Part shown: piece by piece, positions 15,778 to 24,303 of the stretch | Layout of the letters: each line of letters opens with the position of its first letter | Numbering within the stretch: position 1 is the first letter of the stretch | Assembly: GCA_040390855.1 (NCBI GenBank) | Contig: JAZJXO010000006.1 | Coordinates: 124,001 to 188,000, forward strand | Direction: 5' to 3' | Length of the DNA: 64,000 nucleotides | From: Parvibaculum sp040390855 | GTDB taxonomy: Bacteria > Pseudomonadota > Alphaproteobacteria > Parvibaculales > Parvibaculaceae | Notes under the pieces: model-generated | What the model was told of the DNA's origin: nothing | Database searches by the model: none | What the model saw: the letters and a program-made list of their open reading frames with translations, nothing else | Position numbers and translations under genes: made by a program

Positions 15778-17751
15778 ATGACCAAGCCGACCAAAGACGC
15801 CCCGTGGATTTTCCGTACCTATGCGGGTCATTCGACCGCCAAGGCGTCGAACGAGCTTTACCGGACGAACCTAGCGCGCGGGCAGACGGGCCTGTCAGTC
15901 GCTTTCGATCTGCCGACGCAGACGGGCTATGACAGCGACCATGTGCTGGCGCGCGGTGAAGTGGGCAAGGTGGGTGTGCCGGTTTCGCATATCGGTGACA
16001 TGAGGGCGCTCTTTGCCGAGTTGCCGCTTGATCAGATGAATACCTCGATGACGATCAACGCCACCGCTGCGTGGCTGCTGGCGCTTTATGTTGCGGTCGC
16101 CGACGAGCAGGGCGTGTCGCGCGCCAAGCTGCAAGGGACCGTTCAGAACGACATCATCAAGGAATATCTCTCGCGCGGCACTTATGTGTTTCCGCCCGAA
16201 CCGTCGATGCGGTTGCTGACCGATATTGTGTCTTACACGTATACGGAGGTTCCGAAATGGAATCCGACAAATGTGTGCTCGTATCATTTGCAGGAAGCGG
16301 GCGCGACGCCGGTGCAGGAGCTTGCTTTCGCCTTGGCCAATGCCATCGCGCTGCTTGACCGCATCAAGGCGAGCGGGCAGGTGCCGGAGAAGGATTTTCC
16401 GCAGGTTGTCGGGCGCATTTCGTTTTTCGTCAATGCCGGTGTGCGCTTCATCACAGAAATTGCCAAGATGCGCGCCTTTGTTGATCTATGGGATGAAATC
16501 TGCCGCGACCGCTACGGCGTTACCGACGAGAAGCTGCGCCGTTTCCGTTATGGTGTGCAGGTGAATTCGCTCGGCCTTACCGAGCAGCAGCCGGAAAACA
16601 ATGTCTATCGTATTCTGATCGAGATGCTGGCCGTCACCCTGTCCAAAAAAGCGCGCGCACGTGCGGTGCAGCTTCCGGCGTGGAATGAAGCGCTCGGATT
16701 GCCGCGTCCGTGGGATCAGCAGTGGAGTTTGCGAGCGCAGCAGATCGTCGCGTTTGAAACGGACCTTCTTCAGTATGAAGATATTTTTGACGGCAGCCAT
16801 GTGATGGATGCAAAAGTCGAAGAGCTGAAAAATGAAGCACGCGAGGAGTTGAAGCGCATTTCGGATATGGGCGGCGCGATTGTGGCTGTCGAGAGCGCCT
16901 ATATGAAAGAACAACTCGTCGCGTCGAACTCGTCGCGCTTGCAGGCGATTGAGGCGGGCGAGCAGTCTGTCATCGGCGTCAATAAATATGTGGAGACGGC
17001 ACCGTCACCGCTCATGACCGGCGAAGGCTCGATCATGGTGGCCGAAGCAGGCGTCGAAGAAGGCCAGATCGCGCGATTGGTTGAGTGGCGAAAGGCGCGC
17101 GACAATGCGGCGGTGGAATCAGCGCTTGCCGATTTGAAAGCGGCGGCGAAAGACGGGCGCAATATCATGGAGCCGTCAATCGCCTGCGCCAAAGCGGGCG
17201 TCACGACCGGCGAATGGGGCACGGCGCTGCGCAATATTTTCGGCGAGTACCGCGCACCGACGGGCGTGTCATCGTCGGCGCGCAACAATGCGCCGGAACT
17301 TGACGATGTGCGCGAGAAGGTCAACGCCGTCTCCGTGAAGCTTGGTCGCCGTTTGAAATTCCTTGTCGGCAAGCCGGGGCTTGATGGTCACTCGAACGGT
17401 GCGGAACAAATTGCCGTGCGCGCGCGCGACAGCGGCATGGACGTGGTTTACGAAGGCATCCGCCTGACGCCTGCCGAAATCGTCGATGCCGCGATCAACG
17501 GCGATGTGCATGTGCTGGGGCTTTCGATCCTGTCGGGCAGCCACGTCGCGCTGGTGACGGACGTGATGGCGCGGCTCAAAGCGGCGGGCGTTTCGATCCC
17601 TGTCGTTGTCGGCGGCATCATCCCGCCCGATGACGCCGAGCGGCTCAAAGTTGCAGGTGTGTCGGCGGTCTATACGCCCAAGGACTTTCAGATCACAGAC
17701 ATTATGGCCGATGTGGTGCGGCTGGTTGATCCCGATGACAAGGCGGCTTGA
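15778..17751 (+). CDS. ecm: (2R)-ethylmalonyl-CoA mutase
   Basis: Adenosylcobalamin-dependent mutase converting (2R)-ethylmalonyl-CoA to (2S)-methylsuccinyl-CoA; older annotations call it MeaA. The 657 residues comprise an N-terminal substrate-binding TIM barrel, opening with WIFRTYAGHSTAKASNELYR and containing LPTQTGYDSD and MNTSMTINATAAWLLALY, and a C-terminal cobalamin-binding domain with the DxHxxG motif (Asp536, His538, Gly541 in GLDGHSNG) and VVVGGIIP. The single-chain layout and TYAGHSTAKASN opening fit Ecm better than methylmalonyl-CoA mutase. It is divergent from ccr, and mcd lies 5.7 kb away. The ribosome site is weak (GAGCGGG). Confidence 0.95.
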   Translation: MTKPTKDAPWIFRTYAGHSTAKASNELYRTNLARGQTGLSVAFDLPTQTGYDSDHVLARGEVGKVGVPVSHIGDMRALFAELPLDQMNTSMTINATAAWLLALYVAVADEQGVSRAKLQGTVQNDIIKEYLSRGTYVFPPEPSMRLLTDIVSYTYTEVPKWNPTNVCSYHLQEAGATPVQELAFALANAIALLDRIKASGQVPEKDFPQVVGRISFFVNAGVRFITEIAKMRAFVDLWDEICRDRYGVTDEKLRRFRYGVQVNSLGLTEQQPENNVYRILIEMLAVTLSKKARARAVQLPAWNEALGLPRPWDQQWSLRAQQIVAFETDLLQYEDIFDGSHVMDAKVEELKNEAREELKRISDMGGAIVAVESAYMKEQLVASNSSRLQAIEAGEQSVIGVNKYVETAPSPLMTGEGSIMVAEAGVEEGQIARLVEWRKARDNAAVESALADLKAAAKDGRNIMEPSIACAKAGVTTGEWGTALRNIFGEYRAPTGVSSSARNNAPELDDVREKVNAVSVKLGRRLKFLVGKPGLDGHSNGAEQIAVRARDSGMDVVYEGIRLTPAEIVDAAINGDVHVLGLSILSGSHVALVTDVMARLKAAGVSIPVVVGGIIPPDDAERLKVAGVSAVYTPKDFQITDIMADVVRLVDPDDKAA

Positions 17752-17921
17752 GGCGTGATCAAGGTTTCACCCGCCACAATCCCGCCTTATTCCCATAATC
17801 GTTCTGCCTTAAAGCGGTAACATGCTGTTAACCGTCGCGAGGGCGGTCGGGTCGGTTTCGGTGAACTCTCCATATCGCAGCGCACAAGATTTTTCGTATG
17901 CGTATCATTTTTGAGTTAGGC

Positions 17922-17936
17922 TTAACGGGCTTTAAC
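17922..17936. promoter_or_regulatory. CtrA-like TTAA-N6-TTAAC motif
   Basis: TTAACGGGCTTTAAC lies 21-35 bp upstream of the gene at 17957. The full CtrA consensus in alphaproteobacteria has a 7-base spacer, so this 6-base version is only a candidate. Confidence 0.25.
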
Positions 17937-17956
17937 CATGATGGGGGTTGTCGGAA

Positions 17957-18253
17957 ATGCGTGATGGTGTGAGTGACCTGAAACCGGAGATGAGCGGGCA
18001 TGATGCGCGTGCTTACGGGCGCGCCGCCGAGCCTTTGCCGGACCTGCATGTGTTTTCCAGATTGTCGGAGCTTGACGAGGCTTTTGCCGATGAACTGGCC
18101 CGTGCCCGCGCAAGGCAGGAAACGATCGAGCGGGAAGTGGCCGAACTCGCCAAGCGCCTGATGGCCCCGCTCGAAGGCGCGGCCCCTGTGACCAAGGACA
18201 AGAACAGCCGCTGGTTTGGCCGGGGCGCTTCGAAGCCTGAAAGGAGGGCCTGA
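17957..18253 (+). CDS. hypothetical coiled-coil protein, first gene of an unknown triad
   Basis: I do not recognise this 98-residue protein. The central part (about residues 30-70), rich in Glu, Ala, Leu and Arg with a LDEAFADELARARARQ stretch, should form an amphipathic or coiled-coil helix; the ends are polar and basic. There is no signal peptide or membrane helix. The ATG at 17957 has a GGGGG ribosome site with 9-base spacing; a TTG at 17948 would add three codons. It ends 3 bp before the next gene, so the two are surely cotranscribed. It could be a cytoplasmic partner of the membrane protein that follows. Confidence 0.65.
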   Translation: MRDGVSDLKPEMSGHDARAYGRAAEPLPDLHVFSRLSELDEAFADELARARARQETIEREVAELAKRLMAPLEGAAPVTKDKNSRWFGRGASKPERRA

Positions 18254-18256
18254 GCC

Positions 18257-19375
18257 ATGGCACAGTTCCATATGCAGGGTGGTGCGTCTCTGATCCCCGA
18301 AGCGGTGCGCGCGGAGATTGCCAAGAACTATGTGGCGAGTGAGCGCGAGGCGCGGTTTGCGATTTTTCACGCCGGCACATTCATTGCTTTTGCTGCTGTC
18401 TCGCTCGGCGCGGTGCTGGTCGATTATATGATCGTGTCGGAATTCTGGACGCGCGCGCTGGCAAACGAGTTTCTCGAATTGCCGGGTTCGCTGTCGGCAT
18501 CCGTTGCCTTCAAGTCGATGCAGGTTCTTTTTGCGACAATTGCCGCGCATATTCTTTACGAACATATGGGGCGCTTCGGGCGTGGTGTTTTTGTCCGCCT
18601 CGTCTTTGTGATGGCGCTGATGATGTTGCTCGGTGTGGGCTTTTTGCTCGCCACCATGTCGCTGCCCAATGGCATGGCGGCGACGGGCACGGGCGGCGTT
18701 GGCGATAGCCTCAGTTCCGCGATGAGCGGGCTTGGCATTGCGGCGCCTGCGGCCAGTGACGCAACGTCTGTTGTCGCCACCGAGATGGATCAGGTGCGCA
18801 CATGGCAGCCGGTTCTGTGGCTTGGTTCGCTCGGCCTTGTGTTTCTTGTGGTGACGGGCGTGGCCGCGCTTTGCATTCATTTCGCGTCGGAATCGCTGCG
18901 CCGGATTTTCCTCAGCCGTGATTTCTCTCATCGCAAACGTGATATGGCGCGTCTTGCCGCTCTGGAATCCGAGTATGACCAGAACCGTCATTCAATGTCG
19001 GAAATGGAAGGGCCGGAAAACCGTCGCCATCTTTTGTGGACGGGACTGATGCGCGAATGCCGCGCCTATGAGCAGGGGCTGGATGAAGCGCGCGCCGCGC
19101 TCCGTGTGCCGCTTCTGTCGCGCAAGCGTCTTGGCCGTCGTGATGAACCCCAGCCCACAAATGTGTCGGGTGCTGATCGTTTGAAGGCCTGTGACGGTTC
19201 GCGTGACGTAAAGCGTTACGAGCAGCTGTTCGATGACTGGTGGGAGCGGCGCTCGCGCAATGCGATGAAGGCGGGGCCGACGGGTTTTCAGGGTATCCGC
19301 GAACCCGTCTCCGAACTCCTGCCGCCTGTTGTCACCCATCACCGGCGCGTTGTGATCGAGCGCGCGGCGGAATAG
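18257..19375 (+). CDS. hypothetical four-helix membrane protein, second gene of the triad
   Basis: I do not recognise this 372-residue protein. It has four hydrophobic segments (about residues 37-60, 83-101, 111-134 and 184-208). Between helices 3 and 4 is a Gly/Ala/Ser/Met-rich loop of some 50 residues. The 160-residue C-terminal region is soluble and charged, with helix-forming stretches and a tryptophan-rich patch FDDWWERRSRN. The stop overlaps or abuts the start region of the exported protein that follows. No ATPase, kinase or transporter motif is visible. A membrane scaffold or sensor is possible but not shown by the sequence. Confidence 0.75.
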   Translation: MAQFHMQGGASLIPEAVRAEIAKNYVASEREARFAIFHAGTFIAFAAVSLGAVLVDYMIVSEFWTRALANEFLELPGSLSASVAFKSMQVLFATIAAHILYEHMGRFGRGVFVRLVFVMALMMLLGVGFLLATMSLPNGMAATGTGGVGDSLSSAMSGLGIAAPAASDATSVVATEMDQVRTWQPVLWLGSLGLVFLVVTGVAALCIHFASESLRRIFLSRDFSHRKRDMARLAALESEYDQNRHSMSEMEGPENRRHLLWTGLMRECRAYEQGLDEARAALRVPLLSRKRLGRRDEPQPTNVSGADRLKACDGSRDVKRYEQLFDDWWERRSRNAMKAGPTGFQGIREPVSELLPPVVTHHRRVVIERAAE

Positions 19376-19377
19376 TG

Positions 19378-20046
19378 ATGCGTCAGCTTTTTGGTTTTGT
19401 GGTTGCGTTATGTCTGGCAGGTTTTTCATCCGCGCAGGCCGATACGGCGCGTCCGCAGACTTATGTGATCGGGCTTGATCTGTCGAAGAGCAATCCGCTT
19501 GTGAGCGACAAAGCCTATGCCGCGCGTGCGGCAGCGCGCACGGCGAAAGAGATCACGGCTCTGCCGCTTAAAAGCCGCGTCATGCTGCGCACTTTCGGCA
19601 GTTACGAGGCGAGCGCCAACGGGCTCAAAGTCGATCAGGTGATCACATCGCACGCGCGGCCAGAAGCTGTGGCGCAGGGCATTGCGACGCTGATTGCCAA
19701 TGTGCCGACATTGGTCGCGCAGGGAAAACTGAAAGCGCAGGCCAAAACCAATATCGTGCCGTTTCTCGATACGATGGCAGAGGTCGTCGATTGCAATGCA
19801 AGTGACGTGCATGTCGTGTTGCTCACCGACGGGTTTGAAGATTCTGAATATGCGCGTCTCACGCGGACGGGCGGCTCTTTGCCGGTACCGACAGATGCCG
19901 CCTATAGAGGCTGCGACGAGTTGCTGATTTTAGGGCTTGGTCAGGGCGGCAATAGTCCGGCGGCGACGAAGCGCTTGCGGGCGGCCTGGGCGGCCTATGC
20001 GACGGCGGCGGGATTTGAGCGGTTCTCCGGGCTCTATGACTGGTAA
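19378..20046 (+). CDS. exported VWA-like protein, third gene of the triad
   Basis: A 222-residue protein with a cleavable signal peptide of about 21 residues (ending SSAQA) and a von Willebrand A-like fold. The first strand carries YVIGLDLSKSNPL, a DxSxS metal-ion-dependent adhesion site, and a later strand gives VHVVLLTDGFED, matching the TDG of VWA domains. It also contains two or three cysteines that could form a periplasmic disulfide. The ATG at 19378 comes 2 bp after the stop of the membrane protein and directly precedes the signal peptide, so I prefer it to an upstream in-frame start. Probably a periplasmic binding partner of the membrane protein; target unknown. Confidence 0.78.
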   Translation: MRQLFGFVVALCLAGFSSAQADTARPQTYVIGLDLSKSNPLVSDKAYAARAAARTAKEITALPLKSRVMLRTFGSYEASANGLKVDQVITSHARPEAVAQGIATLIANVPTLVAQGKLKAQAKTNIVPFLDTMAEVVDCNASDVHVVLLTDGFEDSEYARLTRTGGSLPVPTDAAYRGCDELLILGLGQGGNSPAATKRLRAAWAAYATAAGFERFSGLYDW

Positions 20047-20123
20047 GGCGCGCGAAGCCGTTTGACGCGGACGGCCGGGGCGGCGATAAGGTCGTCGCAC
20101 TTCTGAACGGACAAGCCCTCCTT

Positions 20124-21068
20124 ATGGACATTGCGCTTTCCCTAGTCTTGCCGATTTTCGGCATTATCGCTCTTGGCTATATTGCCTCACGGTCGGGGCT
20201 GATGAGTGCTGCGGCGGTTGGCGGGCTTGATGTCTATGTGTTCACCTTCGGCCTGCCATTGCTCCTTTTTCGTAATCTGTCGCGGACCGAGCTTCCGGCC
20301 TCGTTGCCATGGGGCTTGTGGATTTCCTTTTACGGTTCGATGCTGGCGATCTGGGCCGTCGGTGCGCTGATTTCGCGCTATCTGCTGAAGCGCGAACCGG
20401 CAGATGCGGTGATGCTGGGTTTCGGCGGCGGGCAGGGCAATGTCGTGATGCTCGGCATCCCGATCATCCTGTCAGGCTTTGGTCCGGAGGCAGGTGCGCC
20501 TCTGTTTCTGATACTGACGTTTCACGGGCTTATTCTGATCACCTCGGCAACTTTGTTTCTGGAATTTTTCCGTGCACCGACGGGTGCAGATATTGGCGTG
20601 GGTCGGATATTGTTCGCCGGTCTCAGCTCATCTTTGCGCAATCCGATCATTATCGGTCTCGCTGCGGGACTTATCTATGGCCAGCTTGGTGTGCCGCTAC
20701 CCGGTGTGGTTGACAAGGCAGTGGAGATGTTGAGCCAGACCGCCATCCCCTGCGCCCTCTTTGTGCTCGGCGGCACGCTGACGCGCTATCATCTGGCAAG
20801 TGCCGCCGGTACGGCGTCGATGACGGTTGCCTTCAAGCTCGTTCTCCATCCAGCCCTTGTATTTGTTCTCACCAATTATGTTTTTACGCTGGAGCCTTTG
20901 TGGGTTGCGGTTGCAACCGTGCTTGCCGGGATGCCGACAGGTGTCTATTCGTCGATCCTTGCCAACCGCTATCAGACGGCGGCGGCTGCCTCGTCGAGCG
21001 CTGTCGTCATGGCCACAGGACTGAGCCTTGTGACGATCACCGTTTTACTCCGGATTTTTCTTGTCTGA
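20124..21068 (+). CDS. AEC-family transporter
   Basis: A 314-residue membrane protein with about ten helices of the auxin efflux carrier (AEC) family, bacterial members of which move malonate, malate or other small organic anions. Recognisable features are the N-terminal IFGIIALGYIASR, the FGGGQGNVVMLGIPI half-repeat and the C-terminal AGMPTGVYSSILANRY motif with the conserved PTG. The stop codon is immediately followed by the stop of the convergent acyltransferase. Substrate cannot be read from the sequence. Confidence 0.88.
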   Translation: MDIALSLVLPIFGIIALGYIASRSGLMSAAAVGGLDVYVFTFGLPLLLFRNLSRTELPASLPWGLWISFYGSMLAIWAVGALISRYLLKREPADAVMLGFGGGQGNVVMLGIPIILSGFGPEAGAPLFLILTFHGLILITSATLFLEFFRAPTGADIGVGRILFAGLSSSLRNPIIIGLAAGLIYGQLGVPLPGVVDKAVEMLSQTAIPCALFVLGGTLTRYHLASAAGTASMTVAFKLVLHPALVFVLTNYVFTLEPLWVAVATVLAGMPTGVYSSILANRYQTAAAASSSAVVMATGLSLVTITVLLRIFLV

Positions 21069-22130
21069 TCAGGTGGTCGCTGTCGCCACTTTTGTTGCGG
21101 GCGCTGTTTTGAGTTTCAGCGCATCGGGGCGTTCAAAGAGAAAGCGCAAGGGCGTTTCTTTCAGCAGATGTTGAACGAGGAGTGGCATCGTAACCGCCAT
21201 TACAAGCTCGCCCAATGTCATGAGATCGGGATTGTGAAAGCCGAGCCGGATTTCAAGGACGCGCGTGACGGCCATGGGCAGGAAGAATGCCAGAAACACA
21301 TAGAGCGAGCGGGAGCCGACAAAGGCGAGGGGCTTGGCAAACCCGCGTGCGGCGGCGAGCGCCACGAGCATGATCGCGCCTGCCGCACCGAAGAGAGCGG
21401 CGGCAAACTCCAGTACGCGCCAGTCAAGCGCAGGCGTGAAGGCGATCAGGGCGACGAGGGCGAGAAGGCCAACACCGCTTGCGATGGCGGGACGGGCGTG
21501 TGCAATCGCCCAATCGGCCATGGCAAAGACATAAGGTGCGCCATAGACGCCGAGGACGAAATAGATGAAACGCTGTGCTGTTTCATCGGGGATGGTCCAG
21601 CCGGTGTGGAGACGTGTGAAATAAAGCGCGGTTGCAAAGAAGATCACAATGGCGGGGCGGACATCGCGGGCAAAGCGCATGAAGGCGAAGAAGACGGCCA
21701 GCGCATAGATGAACCAGAGAAGGCCGAAAGGCTCAAGCGGGATGAGCAAGAGATCCTTGTAGGTGACCTCCCATGCGCCTTCATGCGGCAGCGCAATCTT
21801 GATGCCGATCTGGATCACCGACCAGAGCAGATAGAAATAGAGGAAGTGCAGTATCTTGCTGTCGATGAACGGACGCAGGGGTGCGCGAAGCGCCTTCTGT
21901 GCGAAGAGACCGGCGACGAGAAAGAACAAGGGCATCCGGAACGGGATCGTCCATTCGCAGAGAAGGTTGAACCAGTAGGGCGTCTCGCCGATTGCCGCTG
22001 CCGTGCCGAATGTCGTGTGCTTCATCACCACGAGAATGATGGTGAGACCTTTGACAGCATCAACCCAGTCTACGCGAGGTTTGGCCAGCTGCGTCGGGGA
22101 AGGCATTTGTGTCTGTTGTGATGCGGTCAT
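21069..22130 (-). CDS. acyltransferase 3 family membrane protein, copy B
   Basis: A 353-residue multi-pass membrane protein of the acyltransferase 3 (YfiQ/OafA-like) family, which add acyl groups such as acetyl or succinyl to glycans at the membrane. It begins with RVDWVDAVKGLTIILVVMKH, whose His is the conserved catalytic candidate after helix 1, and has IPFRMPLFFLVAGLFAQKAL with the family's Arg and the ILWFIY-type motif (here LLWFIYALAVFF). It is the downstream of two tandem paralogues, 19 bp after the first. The glycan acceptor is unknown. Confidence 0.87.
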   Translation of the reverse strand: MTASQQTQMPSPTQLAKPRVDWVDAVKGLTIILVVMKHTTFGTAAAIGETPYWFNLLCEWTIPFRMPLFFLVAGLFAQKALRAPLRPFIDSKILHFLYFYLLWSVIQIGIKIALPHEGAWEVTYKDLLLIPLEPFGLLWFIYALAVFFAFMRFARDVRPAIVIFFATALYFTRLHTGWTIPDETAQRFIYFVLGVYGAPYVFAMADWAIAHARPAIASGVGLLALVALIAFTPALDWRVLEFAAALFGAAGAIMLVALAAARGFAKPLAFVGSRSLYVFLAFFLPMAVTRVLEIRLGFHNPDLMTLGELVMAVTMPLLVQHLLKETPLRFLFERPDALKLKTAPATKVATATT

Positions 22131-22149
22131 CTGGGTTATCCGGTTTCGT

Positions 22150-23229
22150 TCAGGCGTATGAGCGTACGGCGTCGGGGAGCTGTGCTTCTTTTTTCAGACG
22201 GAAAAAGTCGGGGCGGAGGTAGAGGAAACGCAACGGTGTTTTGAGGGTGAGTGCATAGGCAATGAGTGAGCCTGCGACTGCCGTTCCATAGACGAGCGCC
22301 GTGACGAGATCGGCGTTTTCAAGACCGAGCCTGACCAGAAGGACGCGGGAGAAGGCCATGGGGATGAAGAAGGCGAGATAGATGGCAAGAGAGCGTGAAC
22401 CGGCAAAAGCAAGTGCGCCGGTGAGGCCACGGGCGGAGAGAAGCGAGACGAGCATGATCGTTGCGGCGGCACCGGCATAGCTTGCCACCATTTCGACGGC
22501 GTGGTCGGCGGTGAGACCGCTATAGACGAGCGCCGCGATGGCGGCATAGGCGGCCAGGCCCAACGCAAGCGAGCGGCGCTGATGGGCATCGGCCCAGTTG
22601 GCGAGCGCAAATATCAGCGGGGCGAAATAGACGCCGCTGGCGAAGAAGATAAAGCGATGGGCAAATTCGTCGGGGACTGTCCAGCCGGTATGCGGGCGGA
22701 TGAAGAAAAGGGCGAGGGCCACGCCATAGACAAAAGACTTGGTGACGAAAGATTGGGTGACGAAAGATTGGGGCAGGTGTTGGGTGAGGCGCATGACGCC
22801 GAAAAAGAGCGCGAGGCAATAGATGAACCAGAGGATGCCGAAGGGTTCGATGACGGCCAGCGCGAGATCGTTGACAGTAACGGATGAGCCGCCCGGCAAG
22901 GCGAGCTTCAGCCCGATCTGGATCACGGTCCAGAGGACATAGAAGTAAGCGAAATGGATGATCTTGCCGTCGAGGAAAGAGCGCAACGGGGCTTTCAACG
23001 CCTTTTGAGCGAAAAGTCCGGCGACGAGGAAGAACAAGGGCATACGGAAAGGCTCGGCCCATTTGCAGATCGCATAGAAGGCACCCGGAAAATCGGGCAT
23101 GGCGGCAGCGACGCCATAGGTCGTGTGTTGCAAAATGACCAGTAGAATCGTGAAGCCTTTGACTGCGTCGACCCAGTCAACGCGTGATTTTGAGACAGCT
23201 TGTGCCATGTTTGCGGGGGCGGGGGACAT
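22150..23229 (-). CDS. acyltransferase 3 family membrane protein, copy A
   Basis: A 359-residue paralogue of the next gene, sharing the opening RVDWVDAVKGFTILLVILQH, PFRMPLFFLVAGLFAQKAL and the LWFIYCLALFF helix. It contains an insertion, QSFVTQSFVTKSFV, encoded by a short tandem repeat and absent from copy B. Both genes are oriented the same way with a 19 bp gap, pointing to a tandem duplication followed by divergence of the C-terminal halves. It likely acylates a cell-surface or secreted glycan; the donor and acceptor are unknown. Confidence 0.87.
   Translation of the reverse strand: MSPAPANMAQAVSKSRVDWVDAVKGFTILLVILQHTTYGVAAAMPDFPGAFYAICKWAEPFRMPLFFLVAGLFAQKALKAPLRSFLDGKIIHFAYFYVLWTVIQIGLKLALPGGSSVTVNDLALAVIEPFGILWFIYCLALFFGVMRLTQHLPQSFVTQSFVTKSFVYGVALALFFIRPHTGWTVPDEFAHRFIFFASGVYFAPLIFALANWADAHQRRSLALGLAAYAAIAALVYSGLTADHAVEMVASYAGAAATIMLVSLLSARGLTGALAFAGSRSLAIYLAFFIPMAFSRVLLVRLGLENADLVTALVYGTAVAGSLIAYALTLKTPLRFLYLRPDFFRLKKEAQLPDAVRSYA
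22730..22771 (-). repeat. 15-bp in-frame tandem repeat in acyltransferase copy A
   Basis: Two perfect copies of GTGACGAAAGATTGG (22742-22756 and 22757-22771) with a degenerate third to the left. On the coding strand they give QSFVT repeats in a loop of the membrane protein. The length is a multiple of three, so the reading frame is kept. Confidence 0.85.
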
Positions 23230-23331
23230 GATGTGACCTCAAATGCGACAGTTTTGTCCCGGGAATGCACGTCTGGCATCGGGACAAGGGAAACTTTGCA
23301 CAAAACAAGCCAGAACCGGCGGTTTGAGAGG

Positions 23332-24219
23332 TTAATTCAGGCCAATCAGGCGGCGGATGTCGGCGGGGGTTGCGCCGCCCGCCCGCAGGTCGCGCAGACC
23401 CTTGTCTTTGGCGGTCTTGGAGAGGCGGCGGCCCGTCTCTTCACGGATGAGGCCGTGGTGGCGGTAACGCGGTTCGGGCAGGCCCATCAGGATTTGCAGG
23501 ACGCGGTGGACATAGGTTGCGGGGAACAAGTCCTGGCCGCGCGTGACGAGGGTGACGCCCTGCGCGGCATCATCGAGCGTGACGGCGAGGTGATAGCTGG
23601 TCGGTACGTCCTTGCGTGCGATGATGACGTCGCCATAGCTCAAGGGATTGATCGGCAGGATGCCAGTCTGGCCACGCGGGCCTGCGCCGGTTTCGGTAAA
23701 GGTGATCGGACCGCCGTTGATCTCTTCGGCCTCTGCGAGCGCCTTTTCCATGTCGAGCCGCCAAGCATAGGTGCGGCCTTCCCACATCAGGCGATTGAGT
23801 TCGGTGGTTGAGATGTCTTTGTAAATGCCGGGATAGACAGGTGCGCCGTCGGGGTCCAACGGCCAGCGGGCAAAACCGATGCCGGAGCCTTCGATCATGG
23901 CGTTGATTTCTTTGCGCGTGGCAAAGCAGGGATAAACGAGGCCGCGGGAGCGCAATGTTTTCAGTGCTTTTTCGTATTCATCGAAATGCTCTGACTGACG
24001 GCGCACCGGCATGACCCATGTCAGGCCCAGCCATGCGAGATCATCGTAAATGCCTTCAACATATTCAGGACGACAGCGGCCCATGTCGATGTCTTCGATA
24101 CGCAGGAGAAAATCGCCGTTGAGTTCACGCGCCGCGTCATGGGCTGTGATGGCCGAGAAAGCATGTCCCAGATGCAGCCAGCCATTGGGGCTTGGTGCAA
24201 AGCGTGTGGCATCGCGCAT
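23332..24219 (-). CDS. gluQ: glutamyl-Q tRNA(Asp) synthetase
   Basis: A 295-residue truncated glutamyl-tRNA synthetase paralogue that attaches glutamate to queuosine in the anticodon of tRNA-Asp. It has the class I motif FAPSPNGWLHLGH at the N-terminus, the LLRIEDIDMGR block, the glutamate-site DDAAQGVTLVTRGQDLFPATYVHRVLQ stretch, and a KMSKS-like RRLSKTAKDKGL. There is no anticodon-binding domain, as expected for GluQRS. The open frame extends about 100 codons further upstream, but that part is unlike any synthetase and overlaps the divergent esterase gene, so I start at the ATG 24217-24219. Confidence 0.92.
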   Translation of the reverse strand: MRDATRFAPSPNGWLHLGHAFSAITAHDAARELNGDFLLRIEDIDMGRCRPEYVEGIYDDLAWLGLTWVMPVRRQSEHFDEYEKALKTLRSRGLVYPCFATRKEINAMIEGSGIGFARWPLDPDGAPVYPGIYKDISTTELNRLMWEGRTYAWRLDMEKALAEAEEINGGPITFTETGAGPRGQTGILPINPLSYGDVIIARKDVPTSYHLAVTLDDAAQGVTLVTRGQDLFPATYVHRVLQILMGLPEPRYRHHGLIREETGRRLSKTAKDKGLRDLRAGGATPADIRRLIGLN

Positions 24220-24303
24220 GGAGAAGGCTTTTCGTCTTTTTGCTTTTGGTGGTCTAAACTCAGACACGGGAAATTGGTTTGAGCATATAGCGGAGTGGAA
24301 GAA

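Noticed and set aside
21069..23229. Tandem acyltransferase pair as part of an insertion sequence
   Set aside because: No transposase or terminal inverted repeats; the genes are ordinary paralogues.
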